Assembly: GCA_050290265.1 (NCBI GenBank)
Contig: JBNKHI010000009.1
Location: forward strand, 1 to 64,000
Source of the DNA: JBNKFV01 sp050290265
GTDB lineage: Bacteria; Pseudomonadota; Gammaproteobacteria; Pseudomonadales; Cellvibrionaceae
Reading direction: 5' to 3'
DNA: 64,000 nucleotides
The position numbers and the translations under genes were made by a program. Below are positions 53,388 to 62,276 of the stretch, one piece after another. The notes below the pieces were generated by a model, which was given only the letters and a program-made list of their open reading frames with translations, was not told the origin of the DNA and did not search any database. Each line of letters begins with the position of its first letter. Position 1 is the first letter of the stretch.

Positions 53388-54749
53388 ATGTTAACTGCTA
53401 CCAATCCAAGTACTGGTGAGACGCTAGCTGAGTATCCTGCACTCACCGCCAGTCAGGCGGAGGATATTATTGATGCGGCACATCAGGCCGCTCAACATTG
53501 GCGTAAAACAGACTTTGCCCAGCGTGCCAGTGTGTTAAAAAATGTGGCTTCGCAATTGCGGTTAATGAAGCCGGTTATGGCTGATCTAATGGCTAAAGAA
53601 ATGGGTAAACCTGTAAAAGAAGGGGTTGCCGAAGTAGAAAAAGCGGCGTGGTGCGCTGAACATTATGCTGAGCATGCTGAGTCTTATCTGGCCCGTGAAG
53701 AAATCGCATCGGATGCCAGCCTGAGTTACGTAACCTACGAGCCGCTAGGGACAGTATTGGGAATTTTGCCTTGGAACGCGCCGTTGTGGTTGGCATTTCG
53801 CTTCTTGGCGCCATCGTTGATGGCAGGCAACACCTGTGTGTTAAAGCATGATCCGTTAGTGCCCGGTTGCGCAGCGGCCATTACCGAGGCCTTTCACCGC
53901 GCCGGTGTACCGGAGCATATTATGGTTAACTTACCTCTGGAAAATGCAGATATAGAAGGGGTAATCCGCAACCCAAAAATTGCCGCTGTATCGTTTACCG
54001 GTTCCGCTCGCAGTGGGGCGATTGTTGCGTCTGTCGCTGCCAGTGAAATAAAGCCTGCAGTTCTGGAGCTAGGAGGTTCTGATCCTTGTGTGGTATTGGC
54101 TGATGCGGATTTAGACAAAGCTGCTGACGTGGCGACACTGTCCCGTATTATCAATGCGGGGCAATCTTGTATTGCTGCCAAGCGAATTATTATTGAAGCG
54201 CCGGTATACGATAACTTTGTCGAGAAACTACGTGTCCGTTTGGCGGCACTAAACGTCGGTGACCCACTGTTGGAAGATACTGAAGTGGGGCCTATTGCCC
54301 GCAGTGATTTGCGCGCTGGTTTGCATCGCCAAGTGCAAGAAACTATTACTGCGGGTGCGCGTTGCTTGTTGGGTGGAGAGATGCCGAAGAGCGATGGTTT
54401 TTATTATCCGGTGACATTTTTGGCCGATGTAACGCCAGACATGTGTGCCTTTCGTGAAGAGACCTTTGGCCCGGTGATGGTGGCGGTCAAGGCTGATGAT
54501 GCCGAGCACGCACTAGCCCTGGCGAACGATTCAGAATATGGATTGGGCGCGGCGATTTGGACTGAGGATAAAGCGCAAGCTGAACGTTTTGCCGTTGAGT
54601 TGCAAGCGGGGCAGGTTGCGGTAAATGGGATTGTGAAGACAGATCCGCGCTTGCCGAGCGGCGGCATTAAACGCTCTGGTTTTGGTCGTGAGTTAGGTCC
54701 TCACGGTATTAAAGAGTTCGTGAATGCCAAGCAGGTTTGGATCAAGTAA
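53388..54749 (+). CDS. Succinate/aspartate-semialdehyde-type aldehyde dehydrogenase
   Basis: This is a 453-residue ALDH close to the GabD/Sad succinate-semialdehyde group. Seen: NPSTGETLAEYPALT, GILPWNAPLWLAFR, FTGSARSGAIVA, the Glu-bearing LELGGSDPCVVL, catalytic Cys261 in NAGQSCIAAKR, EETFGPVM and GIKRSGFGRELG. It begins 8 bases after the M24 stop, with AGGAGG ahead of the ATG, so it belongs to the same operon. It would oxidise the semialdehyde produced by the transaminase, as DoeC does for aspartate semialdehyde. Confidence 0.88.
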   Translation: MLTATNPSTGETLAEYPALTASQAEDIIDAAHQAAQHWRKTDFAQRASVLKNVASQLRLMKPVMADLMAKEMGKPVKEGVAEVEKAAWCAEHYAEHAESYLAREEIASDASLSYVTYEPLGTVLGILPWNAPLWLAFRFLAPSLMAGNTCVLKHDPLVPGCAAAITEAFHRAGVPEHIMVNLPLENADIEGVIRNPKIAAVSFTGSARSGAIVASVAASEIKPAVLELGGSDPCVVLADADLDKAADVATLSRIINAGQSCIAAKRIIIEAPVYDNFVEKLRVRLAALNVGDPLLEDTEVGPIARSDLRAGLHRQVQETITAGARCLLGGEMPKSDGFYYPVTFLADVTPDMCAFREETFGPVMVAVKADDAEHALALANDSEYGLGAAIWTEDKAQAERFAVELQAGQVAVNGIVKTDPRLPSGGIKRSGFGRELGPHGIKEFVNAKQVWIK

Positions 54750-54754
54750 CGCTC

Positions 54755-54781
54755 ACCCTGCTCCGCCAGATGGAGCAGGGT
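54755..54781. terminator. Hairpin between ALDH and LEA-type genes
   Basis: Perfect 10-bp arms ACCCTGCTCC and GGAGCAGGGT surround a 7-base loop between convergent genes. No T-run follows directly, so terminator function is probable but not classical. Confidence 0.6.
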
Positions 54782-54796
54782 ACTCACGATTAGTTG

Positions 54797-55279
54797 TTAT
54801 TTCGATGTACTAAAGCGCCCTTTTTCAACCACATGCTGGCTTGGTAGCCAGCCTTGAAAGTCAATGGTTGCACTCAGTTCGTAGTCCACCGCATTGGCCG
54901 TTTGATCCGCGAGTTGCAGTAATAATTTGGGTGCGGCAAACAGGTTTGCGGTTACTGGCAGCGACACATTGGCATTGCCATATGCCGGGATGCTGGCAAT
55001 ATCACCTGATGCACCGCGCAGCACTTGCACGCCATTGAGTGCGAGCTGATAGCTCATGCCTTTAATGGGTAAGGCAACGCCATTGGGGTTCACAATATTC
55101 AGTTGTATCTCAAAGGCTGCACTGAGACCGCCGGAGCTGGCAGCGGGTTTAATACCGGTGACAGCCAGCTGTGGTGGTTGCAGTTTTAATGTTGCGCAAC
55201 CGCCTAGTTGCACCAATAGTACCAGTGCCAGGATAAGGGCACTGCGCGAGTGTGATAATGAAGAGTGAAGCTTTGTCAT
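54797..55279 (-). CDS. LEA type 2 (LEA14/WHy) family lipoprotein
   Basis: This is a 160-residue protein with a lipobox in LVLLVQLGGCATL. The mature part is a single WHy/LEA14 beta-sandwich: FEIQLNIVNPNGVALPIKGMSYQLALNGVQVLRGASGD, IPAYGNANVSLPVTANLF and DYELSATIDFQGW. Such proteins are membrane-anchored and linked to stress or surface stability, but the role is not established. It is monocistronic on the minus strand. Confidence 0.88.
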   Translation of the reverse strand: MTKLHSSLSHSRSALILALVLLVQLGGCATLKLQPPQLAVTGIKPAASSGGLSAAFEIQLNIVNPNGVALPIKGMSYQLALNGVQVLRGASGDIASIPAYGNANVSLPVTANLFAAPKLLLQLADQTANAVDYELSATIDFQGWLPSQHVVEKGRFSTSK

Positions 55280-55361
55280 GTCAGTTCCTTGTGAACGAAT
55301 ACTGACGAGAGTTTACGAGATTTGGAGAAAACGCGCGCGTTTATTTCCTCAATCCAGAAAT

Positions 55362-55393
55362 AAAAAAGCGCCCCTGGATTATCCGGGGGCGCC
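55362..55393 (-). terminator. Terminator after the TonB receptor gene
   Basis: An 11-bp stem, GCGCCCCTGGA against TCCGGGGGCGC with one wobble pair, is followed on the minus strand by six T. It lies 39 bases beyond the stop. Confidence 0.9.
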
Positions 55394-55431
55394 AGACGAG
55401 TTGGCTAACCAGTTTTAGCTAAACTGTGTGC

Positions 55432-57846
55432 TTAAAAGTACTTCTTCACACTCAAATACCATTCGCGAGGGCGACCTGGTACCCCAGTTACGACACCCGA
55501 GTTGGTAGAAAGGTTGAACTTTGTTTTGTAGTAGTACTTGTCGGCGAGGTTGGTAACGCCTAACGATGCCTCTAGATCACTGTCCGGGTTTGTCCAGGTG
55601 AGTTTGGCATTCAGCAAGGTATAGTCATCTACCCTGCCCAGTTCAGCATTGTCCGGGTTGGTATAAATGTCATCCTGAAACGACGCGTCTAGCCTTGGAG
55701 TGAAGGTACCGAAGTCTGAATTGAAATCCTTGGATATGCCAAGACTCCATTTTAATTCCGGTGTGTAAGGTGTAATACCATTTTTAGGAATACTGCTGCC
55801 TAAAGCCGGGTTAAGTTCGGTGTATTCGAAATCCAGAGTACTGATCGCCGCGTCAATAGACAGACCGTTGTCCAAGCGATACATCGCTTCCAGCTCAATA
55901 CCTTGTATGTCTGCACTCCCCCCGTTTTGTGGCAATGCACAGGGGGTACCCAGACCCAGATCTCCCAATGGAACACCAGATGCACCGATAACGTCGTTGC
56001 AACTTAACAGGGTTAGCTGAATGTCTTTGTAGTCGTTAAAAAAGTACGCAGCGTTTAAGCGCAAATGACCATCCAGCAAGTCAGTTTTAACGCCAATCTC
56101 GTAGGCAGTTACTTCTTCTTGGTCGAAGGAGAGGGCCTGCTCCGCATTAAACGGCCGTGGGTTTACGCCGCCACCTTTTACGCCAGTAGAAACCGAGAAA
56201 AAGCTCATCAGGTTCTCAGTGAAGCGATACTGCAGGTTTACACGGTAATCGACATTGTCGCCTTCATACCGCCCGGCAACATTATCCAGTCCACCCAGAA
56301 TGGGATGTACGCCACCATCGCGAGTACGACGCAGGTAATTATAGGTTTTTTCTTCCTCGGTATAACGCAACCCAAGGTTCAGGCTGAAGTCATTGGTAAC
56401 GTCCCATCCCACGTTGGCAAAAACAGCTTTGGTTTTTGCTGGCAGGCTAGGTGCACCACCGGCAAACGAAAGTGGGTAGGGCGTATAGCGAATATCTACA
56501 AACGTATTAAATTTCGACTCCTGTTCAAAGTAGTAGAGCCCTACAGTGTAGTTAATGGTTGAATCCGCCGTGTTACCGTTGAGGCGTAGCTCCTGACTTT
56601 TCTGCCAATAATCAATCTGATTTTTAGTTAACTGGGTGGAGGCAGGAGATACATCGGTATCAGAATTAAAGGTGGCAAAATAGTCGCGATAGGCGGTGAT
56701 TGACTCAATGTTCATGTGGTCGTTCAGATCGAAAATTGCTTTTAGCGATAGGCCGTTAGCATCGATATGGTTTTGACCATCCATGCGGGTTTCTGCAATA
56801 GGTGAGCCATCGAATGAGGCAAAAAATGGATTGCCTGCTAAGGGTGCCGGTGTCGTCCACGTTATGGCGGGCATAATGAATGAACTGTAATTGGTGTAGG
56901 TACCACCAGTGGCGAATTGGTCACTTAGGGGGATTCCATTAATGGTGGTGTTAGGGCTATTGTTGCTGCCAGTAATGAGTACACCGGATGTATTCGCGGA
57001 TTCGCTTTCTGAGGTGTCTGCGATAATTGTTAAGTCCACACTATCGCTAGGCGTAATATGAATCATTGCGCGTGCGGCGGTTGTGTCGTCATCACCCTCC
57101 ATACCGTTTACGCAATCGCTGTTTTGGTCGAGATTGGCGGGGATGCCACTGTCTGGGTAAACGCAGCCGTAATCGAGACGCTTGATGTAACCATTGTTCT
57201 TCTTCGATACGCCAGAGAGCCTCACTGCAACATTTTCGGATAAGGCGAAGTCAACACTGCCACGCATGTCTAGCCGATCATAGCGGCCAGCGGTTACAGC
57301 AAAGTAGCCTGATTCCTCGCCAGTGGGCACTTTGGAGTACATTTTAATAGCGCCGCCTATAGAGTTCTTTCCTGCTAAGGTGCCCTGTGGTCCACGTAAA
57401 ATCTCAACTCGATTAAGGTCCATTAGATCGAATTGCGCACCGGTTAACGCGCCGTAGTACACATCATCGATATAGATTCCGACACCTGGCTCTAAGGCCG
57501 GGTTGAAGTCGTATTGTCCGATACCGCGAACAGAGGCTGTGATGGACGGACCAAATGAGCCACTAGTGGGTGACATGGTGACGTTAGGTGCGTTATTGGC
57601 GACATCGGACAATTGGACCTGACTGCGTGCCGCGAGCATATCACCGGAGATTGCGGTGATTGAAATGGGCGTGTCCTGCAAATTTTGCTCTCTAAACTGC
57701 GCCGTTACTACGACTTCCTCTAGTAAAGAGTCCAAGCCTGAATCCTGTGCGCTGGCGTTTAGTGCTACCGGCATTAGCAGGGTTGAAGCAATGCCCAGAC
57801 TCAGTGGGGATATTTTAAACAGAGCGTTTTTAGAGGGTGTGTTCAT
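55432..57846 (-). CDS. TonB-dependent outer membrane receptor
   Basis: This is an 804-residue receptor. The signal peptide ends near LNASAQD, and the TonB-box-like segment EEVVVTAQ follows. The plug covers about residues 50-160 (DTPISITAISGDML, VEILRGPQGTLAGKNSIGGAI). The barrel ends VPGRPREWYLSVKKYF with a C-terminal Phe. It is of the Caulobacter/Sphingomonas-like class of receptors that often carry plant- or algal-derived compounds rather than siderophores, but the ligand is not readable. Two Cys pairs in loops (YGCVYPDSG/DCVNG and SCNDV/PCALP) are probable extracellular disulfides. No exbB/tonB is nearby. Confidence 0.93.
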   Translation of the reverse strand: MNTPSKNALFKISPLSLGIASTLLMPVALNASAQDSGLDSLLEEVVVTAQFREQNLQDTPISITAISGDMLAARSQVQLSDVANNAPNVTMSPTSGSFGPSITASVRGIGQYDFNPALEPGVGIYIDDVYYGALTGAQFDLMDLNRVEILRGPQGTLAGKNSIGGAIKMYSKVPTGEESGYFAVTAGRYDRLDMRGSVDFALSENVAVRLSGVSKKNNGYIKRLDYGCVYPDSGIPANLDQNSDCVNGMEGDDDTTAARAMIHITPSDSVDLTIIADTSESESANTSGVLITGSNNSPNTTINGIPLSDQFATGGTYTNYSSFIMPAITWTTPAPLAGNPFFASFDGSPIAETRMDGQNHIDANGLSLKAIFDLNDHMNIESITAYRDYFATFNSDTDVSPASTQLTKNQIDYWQKSQELRLNGNTADSTINYTVGLYYFEQESKFNTFVDIRYTPYPLSFAGGAPSLPAKTKAVFANVGWDVTNDFSLNLGLRYTEEEKTYNYLRRTRDGGVHPILGGLDNVAGRYEGDNVDYRVNLQYRFTENLMSFFSVSTGVKGGGVNPRPFNAEQALSFDQEEVTAYEIGVKTDLLDGHLRLNAAYFFNDYKDIQLTLLSCNDVIGASGVPLGDLGLGTPCALPQNGGSADIQGIELEAMYRLDNGLSIDAAISTLDFEYTELNPALGSSIPKNGITPYTPELKWSLGISKDFNSDFGTFTPRLDASFQDDIYTNPDNAELGRVDDYTLLNAKLTWTNPDSDLEASLGVTNLADKYYYKTKFNLSTNSGVVTGVPGRPREWYLSVKKYF

Positions 57847-58345
57847 AAGTTTACCTACATCTACTATTTTAGTTATTGAAAAGAGAAGTTCGGTTTTAGC
57901 CGTAAAAAGGACCGCTTAATTAGCCGGCCAGCCAAACTGTTATTGAGATTTGTAGTGTGTTTGGTCTGGCGACATGAGTTGGTAATTGATAGCGGATACA
58001 GTGTTAAAATTATTGTTGTCTTGTCAACATATTTGTGTGTGTCGATAGTAGCAATCGTTACTATCGTATTGCAATAGCTAATTAACTCTTTGTGTTTAAA
58101 AAATTTTTTTTGTTAACTTAAAGTAAAGATTTTTAATAATCAGGTTACTGAGTAGCGAAAAGGGATGTGCGTTTGCAGGCAGTTGTAGATTTGCGAGTGA
58201 TTGGTGAGCCCTGCGAAAGACTAAGAAAAACATTCAGAAATTTTAAGGGGGTTTAAGAGGCTTTGGCCAGTGGGATGCTTATATTGGCCGCCGGAATACT
58301 GAGCGACCTGCTTGCATTGCTTGCAGGTCGCTGGTCATTACATCG
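57847..58345. other. Intergenic region between TonB receptor and cytochrome b
   Basis: This is a 500-base AT-rich region. It holds the inverted repeat at 58043-58066, a smaller TGTTG/CAACA repeat at 58014-58029, and a hairpin with 9-bp arms GCGACCTGC/GCAGGTCGC at 58303-58331 after the cytochrome b gene (no T-run). A 69-codon plus frame at 58263 is antisense to the cytochrome b end and not credible. Confidence 0.5.
58043..58066. promoter_or_regulatory. Inverted repeat upstream of TonB receptor gene
   Basis: Perfect 8-bp arms CGATAGTA and TACTATCG are separated by 8 bases, about 200 bases upstream of the receptor start. This is operator-like spacing. No regulator gene is nearby. Confidence 0.4.
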
Positions 58346-59011
58346 TTATATCGGTTTTTGCCATAACCATACTACCAGTGCAGTTGCGCAAACAACGGCA
58401 ATGATGAGTGCGGCCGGGTGGACGCGAACAGTAACCGCTGTGTCGTTGGTTATAGTCGGTTTTTTACCGTGAATCATAGCGCCGACGAGTGGGTCTTTGT
58501 AGCGAACTCGATGCCAGATAACTCCGAGGATATGCAAAATAACCAGTGCCTGCAGAATACTCTGCAGTTGATGATGAATAGTGCTGGCGAGGTCTGCTAC
58601 CCCTTCTGTTACAGCATTATAAAATGGCCCCTCCCAAAGTATGTCGTCGGTAATAAACAACCCGCTGACAGCTTGCACGAAAAGCCCAACGAGGAGGGTG
58701 ACAACCATCCAGCCCCCCGCAGGATTGTGGCCTAAGTAGTGACGTGCGTTGCCTTTGATAAGGCTTACCGTGTACGTCCATGCGTGAACGGGGGATGCGA
58801 TAAATTGTTGGAAGCGGGCATAGTGTGAGCCAGCAAGTCCCCAAATCACTCGGAAGGTGAGTAGACCCAGTAGCGCGTAGCCTGCTCGCATATGCCAGAG
58901 CAGCCAATCATCACCCTGGTCGCCGGTTACGATCATAAAGATAAAAAGGGCCGCCAGGGCCCAGTGAAATAGGCGTGTGGGCAAATCCCACACGTGAACT
59001 TTTTTATCCAT
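58346..59011 (-). CDS. Cytochrome b561-type membrane protein
   Basis: This di-haem membrane cytochrome of about 221 residues carries electrons to periplasmic partners. It has four helices with His ligands. Seen: KVHVWDLPTRLFHWALAALFIFMIVTG, WHMRAGYALLGLLTFRVIWG, SPVHAWTYTVSLI, GHNPAGGWMVVTLL and ILHILGVIWHRVRYKDPLVGAMIHGKKP. The ATG at 59011 (MDKKVHVWDLPTRLFHW) is preferred over the frame start at 59044. It lies 5 bases after the cytochrome c' stop, so the two form an operon and a likely redox pair. Confidence 0.92.
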   Translation of the reverse strand: MDKKVHVWDLPTRLFHWALAALFIFMIVTGDQGDDWLLWHMRAGYALLGLLTFRVIWGLAGSHYARFQQFIASPVHAWTYTVSLIKGNARHYLGHNPAGGWMVVTLLVGLFVQAVSGLFITDDILWEGPFYNAVTEGVADLASTIHHQLQSILQALVILHILGVIWHRVRYKDPLVGAMIHGKKPTITNDTAVTVRVHPAALIIAVVCATALVVWLWQKPI

Positions 59012-59016
59012 ACTGT

Positions 59017-59481
59017 TTAGTCTTTTCGTGCAATGTCGTGACAACCCTTACAGCTCTTACCCACATCGCCAATATTCGCGCGAATACCGCCTACACCGGT
59101 GCCGGCAGCGGCTGCCAGTTTCTCAGTGGCCGCGACCCACTTCTTTTGAACCTCTGCTATTTTGGCGTATTCACTCCAGCCTTCAGGCAGGGCTTCAGTA
59201 ATATCTTTCAGTGCTGGATTGGAATTATCAGAACCTTCAGGCCACATAGCGCCATTTTCCATTTTAGCGGCGGCTGCCAAATTATTTGCCGCAGCACTGG
59301 CTTGCGCGGCGTCGTAGTCAACCTTGCCTTTGGCCATAGCGCCCAAAATGCCCATGTTAAATTTTAGAACCTCCATAAACCCTTGGCGCGCCTCTATGGC
59401 ATCAGCATGGGGATGGTCTGCAGCAAATGAGGCGGTTGGCAATACTGCGGTTAAGGCTAATGCGGCAATATAGCGTTTCAT
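59017..59481 (-). CDS. Cytochrome c' (class II), periplasmic
   Basis: This protein is 154 residues from the ATG at 59481, which has AGGAG eight bases upstream. It has a Sec signal (MKRYIAALALTAVLPTASFA), a four-helix body with the N-terminal helix ARQGFMEVLKFNMGILGAMAKG, and the C-terminal haem motif SCKGCHDIARKD. Class II cytochromes bind NO and carry single electrons. It pairs with the cytochrome b561 gene downstream. Confidence 0.94.
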   Translation of the reverse strand: MKRYIAALALTAVLPTASFAADHPHADAIEARQGFMEVLKFNMGILGAMAKGKVDYDAAQASAAANNLAAAAKMENGAMWPEGSDNSNPALKDITEALPEGWSEYAKIAEVQKKWVAATEKLAAAAGTGVGGIRANIGDVGKSCKGCHDIARKD

Positions 59482-59930
59482 GGCGTTACTCCTGATCATC
59501 AAATAAAATCGTAGTTTGGGTAAAACGTTAGTTTACGAAAATAATAATCCGCAAAGGTTAAGAAAGCGTTTAAGGTAATCCTGTGCAATGAACTTACCTG
59601 ATTACGCGGCAGCGGTGAAGTCTTCATGTGTAAATTCGGCTGTCAGCATAAAATAACCGCAACGCGAAGAAGGTTAGACTGCCGTTGGGTAATTATCAGC
59701 ATAAATCGGATACGCTTCTGGCTTCGTAGGATCAACTGCTACTACTGATATGCTGCCCAGGCAGCCTGTATGGGAACGCAAGTAATTTTGTGACGCCTGA
59801 ATCTGGATTGTTGTTTGCGCTACCTGCATACTTGCCCGCTTTCAGTTATCGACGCAACATCGCGGTAGTTATGAGTATGTAGGCTTCAGCAAAACAAGGG
59901 AGCGCATACAACAGATTTTGAGGATCAGGA
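59482..59930. other. Divergent intergenic region cytochrome c' / slyD-like
   Basis: About 450 bases. Only a small hairpin GCTGCC/GGCAGC at 59752-59765 stands out. No RNA gene or frame can be supported. Confidence 0.4.
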
Positions 59931-60413
59931 ATGAATATTACAAAAGATAGTGTGGTGAGTTTTCATTACCAAATGGCGGATGCGGAGGGTAATGTGTTGG
60001 AAACATCCGCAGGCAATGATCCGACCGTTTACTTGCAGGGACATGGGGCCATGATGCAAGGCATAGAAGATGCACTGGAAGGTAAGGCCGCAGGTGATGA
60101 AGTGAGTGTCACGCTAACACCCGAGCAAGCTTATGGAATGCCCAAGCCTAATTCGCAAATGCGTATCCCGCGCAAACATTTATTGAATAAAGGTAAGCTG
60201 CAGGTTGGCCAGATTGTGCAGGTGAATACTGACAATGGCGCCCGTCAGGCCACCGTCGTAAAAGTGGGTTTGAAGACAGTGGATATTGATAGTAATCATC
60301 CTCTGGCGGGAAAAACCTTAGCTTTTCAGCTCAATGTTGTTGATGTCCGGGAGGCAACGGCGGAAGAAAAATCTCACGGCCATGTGCATGCGCCCGGTGG
60401 TTGTGGTCATTAA
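59931..60413 (+). CDS. SlyD-like FKBP-type peptidyl-prolyl isomerase
   Basis: This is a 160-residue cytosolic PPIase/chaperone. Seen: VVSFHYQMADAEGNVLETS, the FKBP segment GHGAMMQGIEDALEGKAAGDEVSVTLTPEQAYG, then the inserted-flap domain RIPRKHL-KGKLQVGQIVQV and VDSNHPLAGKTLAFQLNVVDVREAT. A short C-terminal metal-binding tail HGHVHAPGGCGH remains, shorter than that of E. coli SlyD. It could bind Ni or Zn. The DUF3081 gene follows 26 bases later. Confidence 0.93.
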   Translation: MNITKDSVVSFHYQMADAEGNVLETSAGNDPTVYLQGHGAMMQGIEDALEGKAAGDEVSVTLTPEQAYGMPKPNSQMRIPRKHLLNKGKLQVGQIVQVNTDNGARQATVVKVGLKTVDIDSNHPLAGKTLAFQLNVVDVREATAEEKSHGHVHAPGGCGH

Positions 60414-60439
60414 TTCTTTAAACGCCCGAGGAAGCAGTT

Positions 60440-60697
60440 ATGTTGCCTGACGACAAGTTAAATATTCATCGTGCACTCAGGGTTTTTCACCGGATTCATG
60501 AGCAAGGTGAGGTTGTCGACGGCCAGCATTGTCTGAATGGTATTTATGCACAAACGGATTTTGATGGTTATACCGTTACTCTCAGCAATAAGGACGTTGA
60601 GCTGAGTATTTTCTTTCATAATAAATACCAGCTAACCAGCAAGAACGATTTTGCCTTGCAGGACTTTCTGAACACGCTGAAAATTCTGGATAAGTAA
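60440..60697 (+). CDS. DUF3081-family small protein
   Basis: This is an 85-residue protein. Seen: INIHRALRVFHRIHEQGEVVDGQHCLNGIYAQTDFDGYTVTLSNKDVELSIFFHNKYQ, the conserved body of DUF3081, a gammaproteobacterial family of unknown function. A GAGGAAGCA ribosome-binding sequence precedes the ATG. It is 26 bases after the slyD-like gene and may be co-transcribed. Confidence 0.82.
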   Translation: MLPDDKLNIHRALRVFHRIHEQGEVVDGQHCLNGIYAQTDFDGYTVTLSNKDVELSIFFHNKYQLTSKNDFALQDFLNTLKILDK

Positions 60698-60740
60698 GAG
60701 CGTCTTTGTTACTAACAGTTAGTCGGCAAGCAGATAGACA

Positions 60741-60764
60741 GGTGTGTGGAAGCTTCCTCACACC
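60741..60764. terminator. Inverted repeat between convergent DUF3081 and oxygenase genes
   Basis: GGTGTG and CACACC flank the 10-bp palindrome GGAAGCTTCC, with one mismatched pair. It lies between convergent genes and so probably acts as a terminator, although T-runs are weak on both sides. Confidence 0.5.
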
Positions 60765-60789
60765 CTGTTTGTGGTGCCAAAGGCTAGCG

Positions 60790-62268
60790 TTAGCGTCCCA
60801 CAGCAGTGTCCGGTACCCAGCTGCCATGAAAGCCAAAAGGCACACGTACCGGTAGCTCAATAGTGGCTATGGGGGGCGCCATAAAATCTTGAGCATCCAT
60901 GATAACAAGCTCGCTTGCCTTGCGGTTGTCGTCGTAAATGTAAGCAAGTAAATAGCCTTCATCTTCGCTTTTGGCCCCGGCTTTGGGAATAAATGTAGGC
61001 TCGGCGCCAAATCGCCCGCTGCCAAAGTCGTGATACCACGACTCGCCGCTCACCACATCGTTTTTATAAAATCCGGGAAAGGTCACATCTTCTGTCACGG
61101 CCATGGAATAGCCAAAGCGATAAGGCTTGCCTTCCAGCTCGCGGTTAAATTCGGGGAATTCGCGGGTACGCTCGTCGATCATGACTTCCGATACCTGTCG
61201 AGTTTTGATATTTGCGGTCCAGCGCACGAAGGTGGGCAGGCTATCGCCCATGGGACCATAGATATCGTCTTTAAACGCGCTTTCCAGCTTGAACACATCC
61301 AGCACCACATTGCCATTGGCATCTTCGTAGGCATTCATGGGGTGAAAGACAAAGCAAGGATCAACTGCACACCAGATAATATCTTTAGCTTCGCCATTAC
61401 GTGGGAGTAAACCAATGCGAGGCTCATGTTCATCGCACCATTTGAAGGGAATGTTGTGACCTTTAAAAAGTTGTTTAAAGCTAAAGCGAATAGGTAGATC
61501 GAAGATCACCGCGTAGTTTTTGGTGAGCGCCATATCGTGAATCATTATCGACGCAGGCATGGGCACTTCGACAATCTTCTTCAGTACAGCATGTTTGTCG
61601 ACGACCACATACTTAATCTTGTTTGGGTATTTTTTGGGGTCATAACAAATACCGTGCATTTCACCGGTATCAGGATCGACTTTGGGGTGGCCAGTGAACG
61701 TGCCCCAGCCTTTAGGCTGACCAATAGTTTCCAGTTCGTAGCCCATCTCAACGGGCGCCATGGTGCTTTCCACTAAGGCCCAGGTTTTACCCCCGTGAGG
61801 GAATATATGTATGCCTGGTGAGAAGGTTAGGTTGCGTCCAGCAACGTCTTCTCCCAGGGCGGTTGCCATTTCCGCTGTTCGGACCCAGCGGTTGCGATAC
61901 CACTCGGCTTTGCCATCGGCTAGGCGAATGCCGTGAATCATGCCTTCAGCGCGAAACCAGTGATCATTGAGTGGATCATATTTGCCAAACGGGTTGGGGC
62001 CATTGCGAAGATAGCGGCCGGTCAATTCCTTGGGAATTGTGCCTTTTACCACTAAGGCGGTGTGGGTGACTTCTTCAGTGACTGGTGCGAAGTTGCCTTC
62101 AAAATAAGCGCCAGGTTTATGGAAATTTACAAGTTGGTCAGCACTCATGGATTTGCGTGGGTCGGGCCATAACGCCCGGGCAAATGGGCCGGTTACCGCC
62201 ATAATGCCATTTTCAATCTTGGTTGCGATGCTCATAGTAGGGTGCGCCTGCAGGGTCGGAGGTTGCAT
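60790..62268 (-). CDS. Carotenoid/lignostilbene oxygenase family protein
   Basis: This is an Fe(II) seven-bladed propeller dioxygenase of about 490 residues that cleaves a conjugated double bond. Four His ligands expected from the family are in GHPKVDPDTG, MIHDMALTKNYAVIFD, FHPMNAYED and the C-terminal GFHGSWVPD. The N-terminal LTGRYLRNGPNP and HWFRAEGMIHGIRL are typical. The substrate could be a carotenoid or a lignin stilbene. Stilbene cleavage to vanillin would feed the ligM island, but that is speculative. Start is uncertain among TTG 62292, ATG 62280, 62268 and 62235. 62268 has GGA at good spacing. Confidence 0.85.
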   Translation of the reverse strand: MQPPTLQAHPTMSIATKIENGIMAVTGPFARALWPDPRKSMSADQLVNFHKPGAYFEGNFAPVTEEVTHTALVVKGTIPKELTGRYLRNGPNPFGKYDPLNDHWFRAEGMIHGIRLADGKAEWYRNRWVRTAEMATALGEDVAGRNLTFSPGIHIFPHGGKTWALVESTMAPVEMGYELETIGQPKGWGTFTGHPKVDPDTGEMHGICYDPKKYPNKIKYVVVDKHAVLKKIVEVPMPASIMIHDMALTKNYAVIFDLPIRFSFKQLFKGHNIPFKWCDEHEPRIGLLPRNGEAKDIIWCAVDPCFVFHPMNAYEDANGNVVLDVFKLESAFKDDIYGPMGDSLPTFVRWTANIKTRQVSEVMIDERTREFPEFNRELEGKPYRFGYSMAVTEDVTFPGFYKNDVVSGESWYHDFGSGRFGAEPTFIPKAGAKSEDEGYLLAYIYDDNRKASELVIMDAQDFMAPPIATIELPVRVPFGFHGSWVPDTAVGR

Positions 62269-62276
62269 TATATTAT

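Noticed and set aside
56065..56562. 165-codon frame opposite the TonB receptor
   Set aside because: It is antisense shadow of the barrel domain with no recognisable motif.
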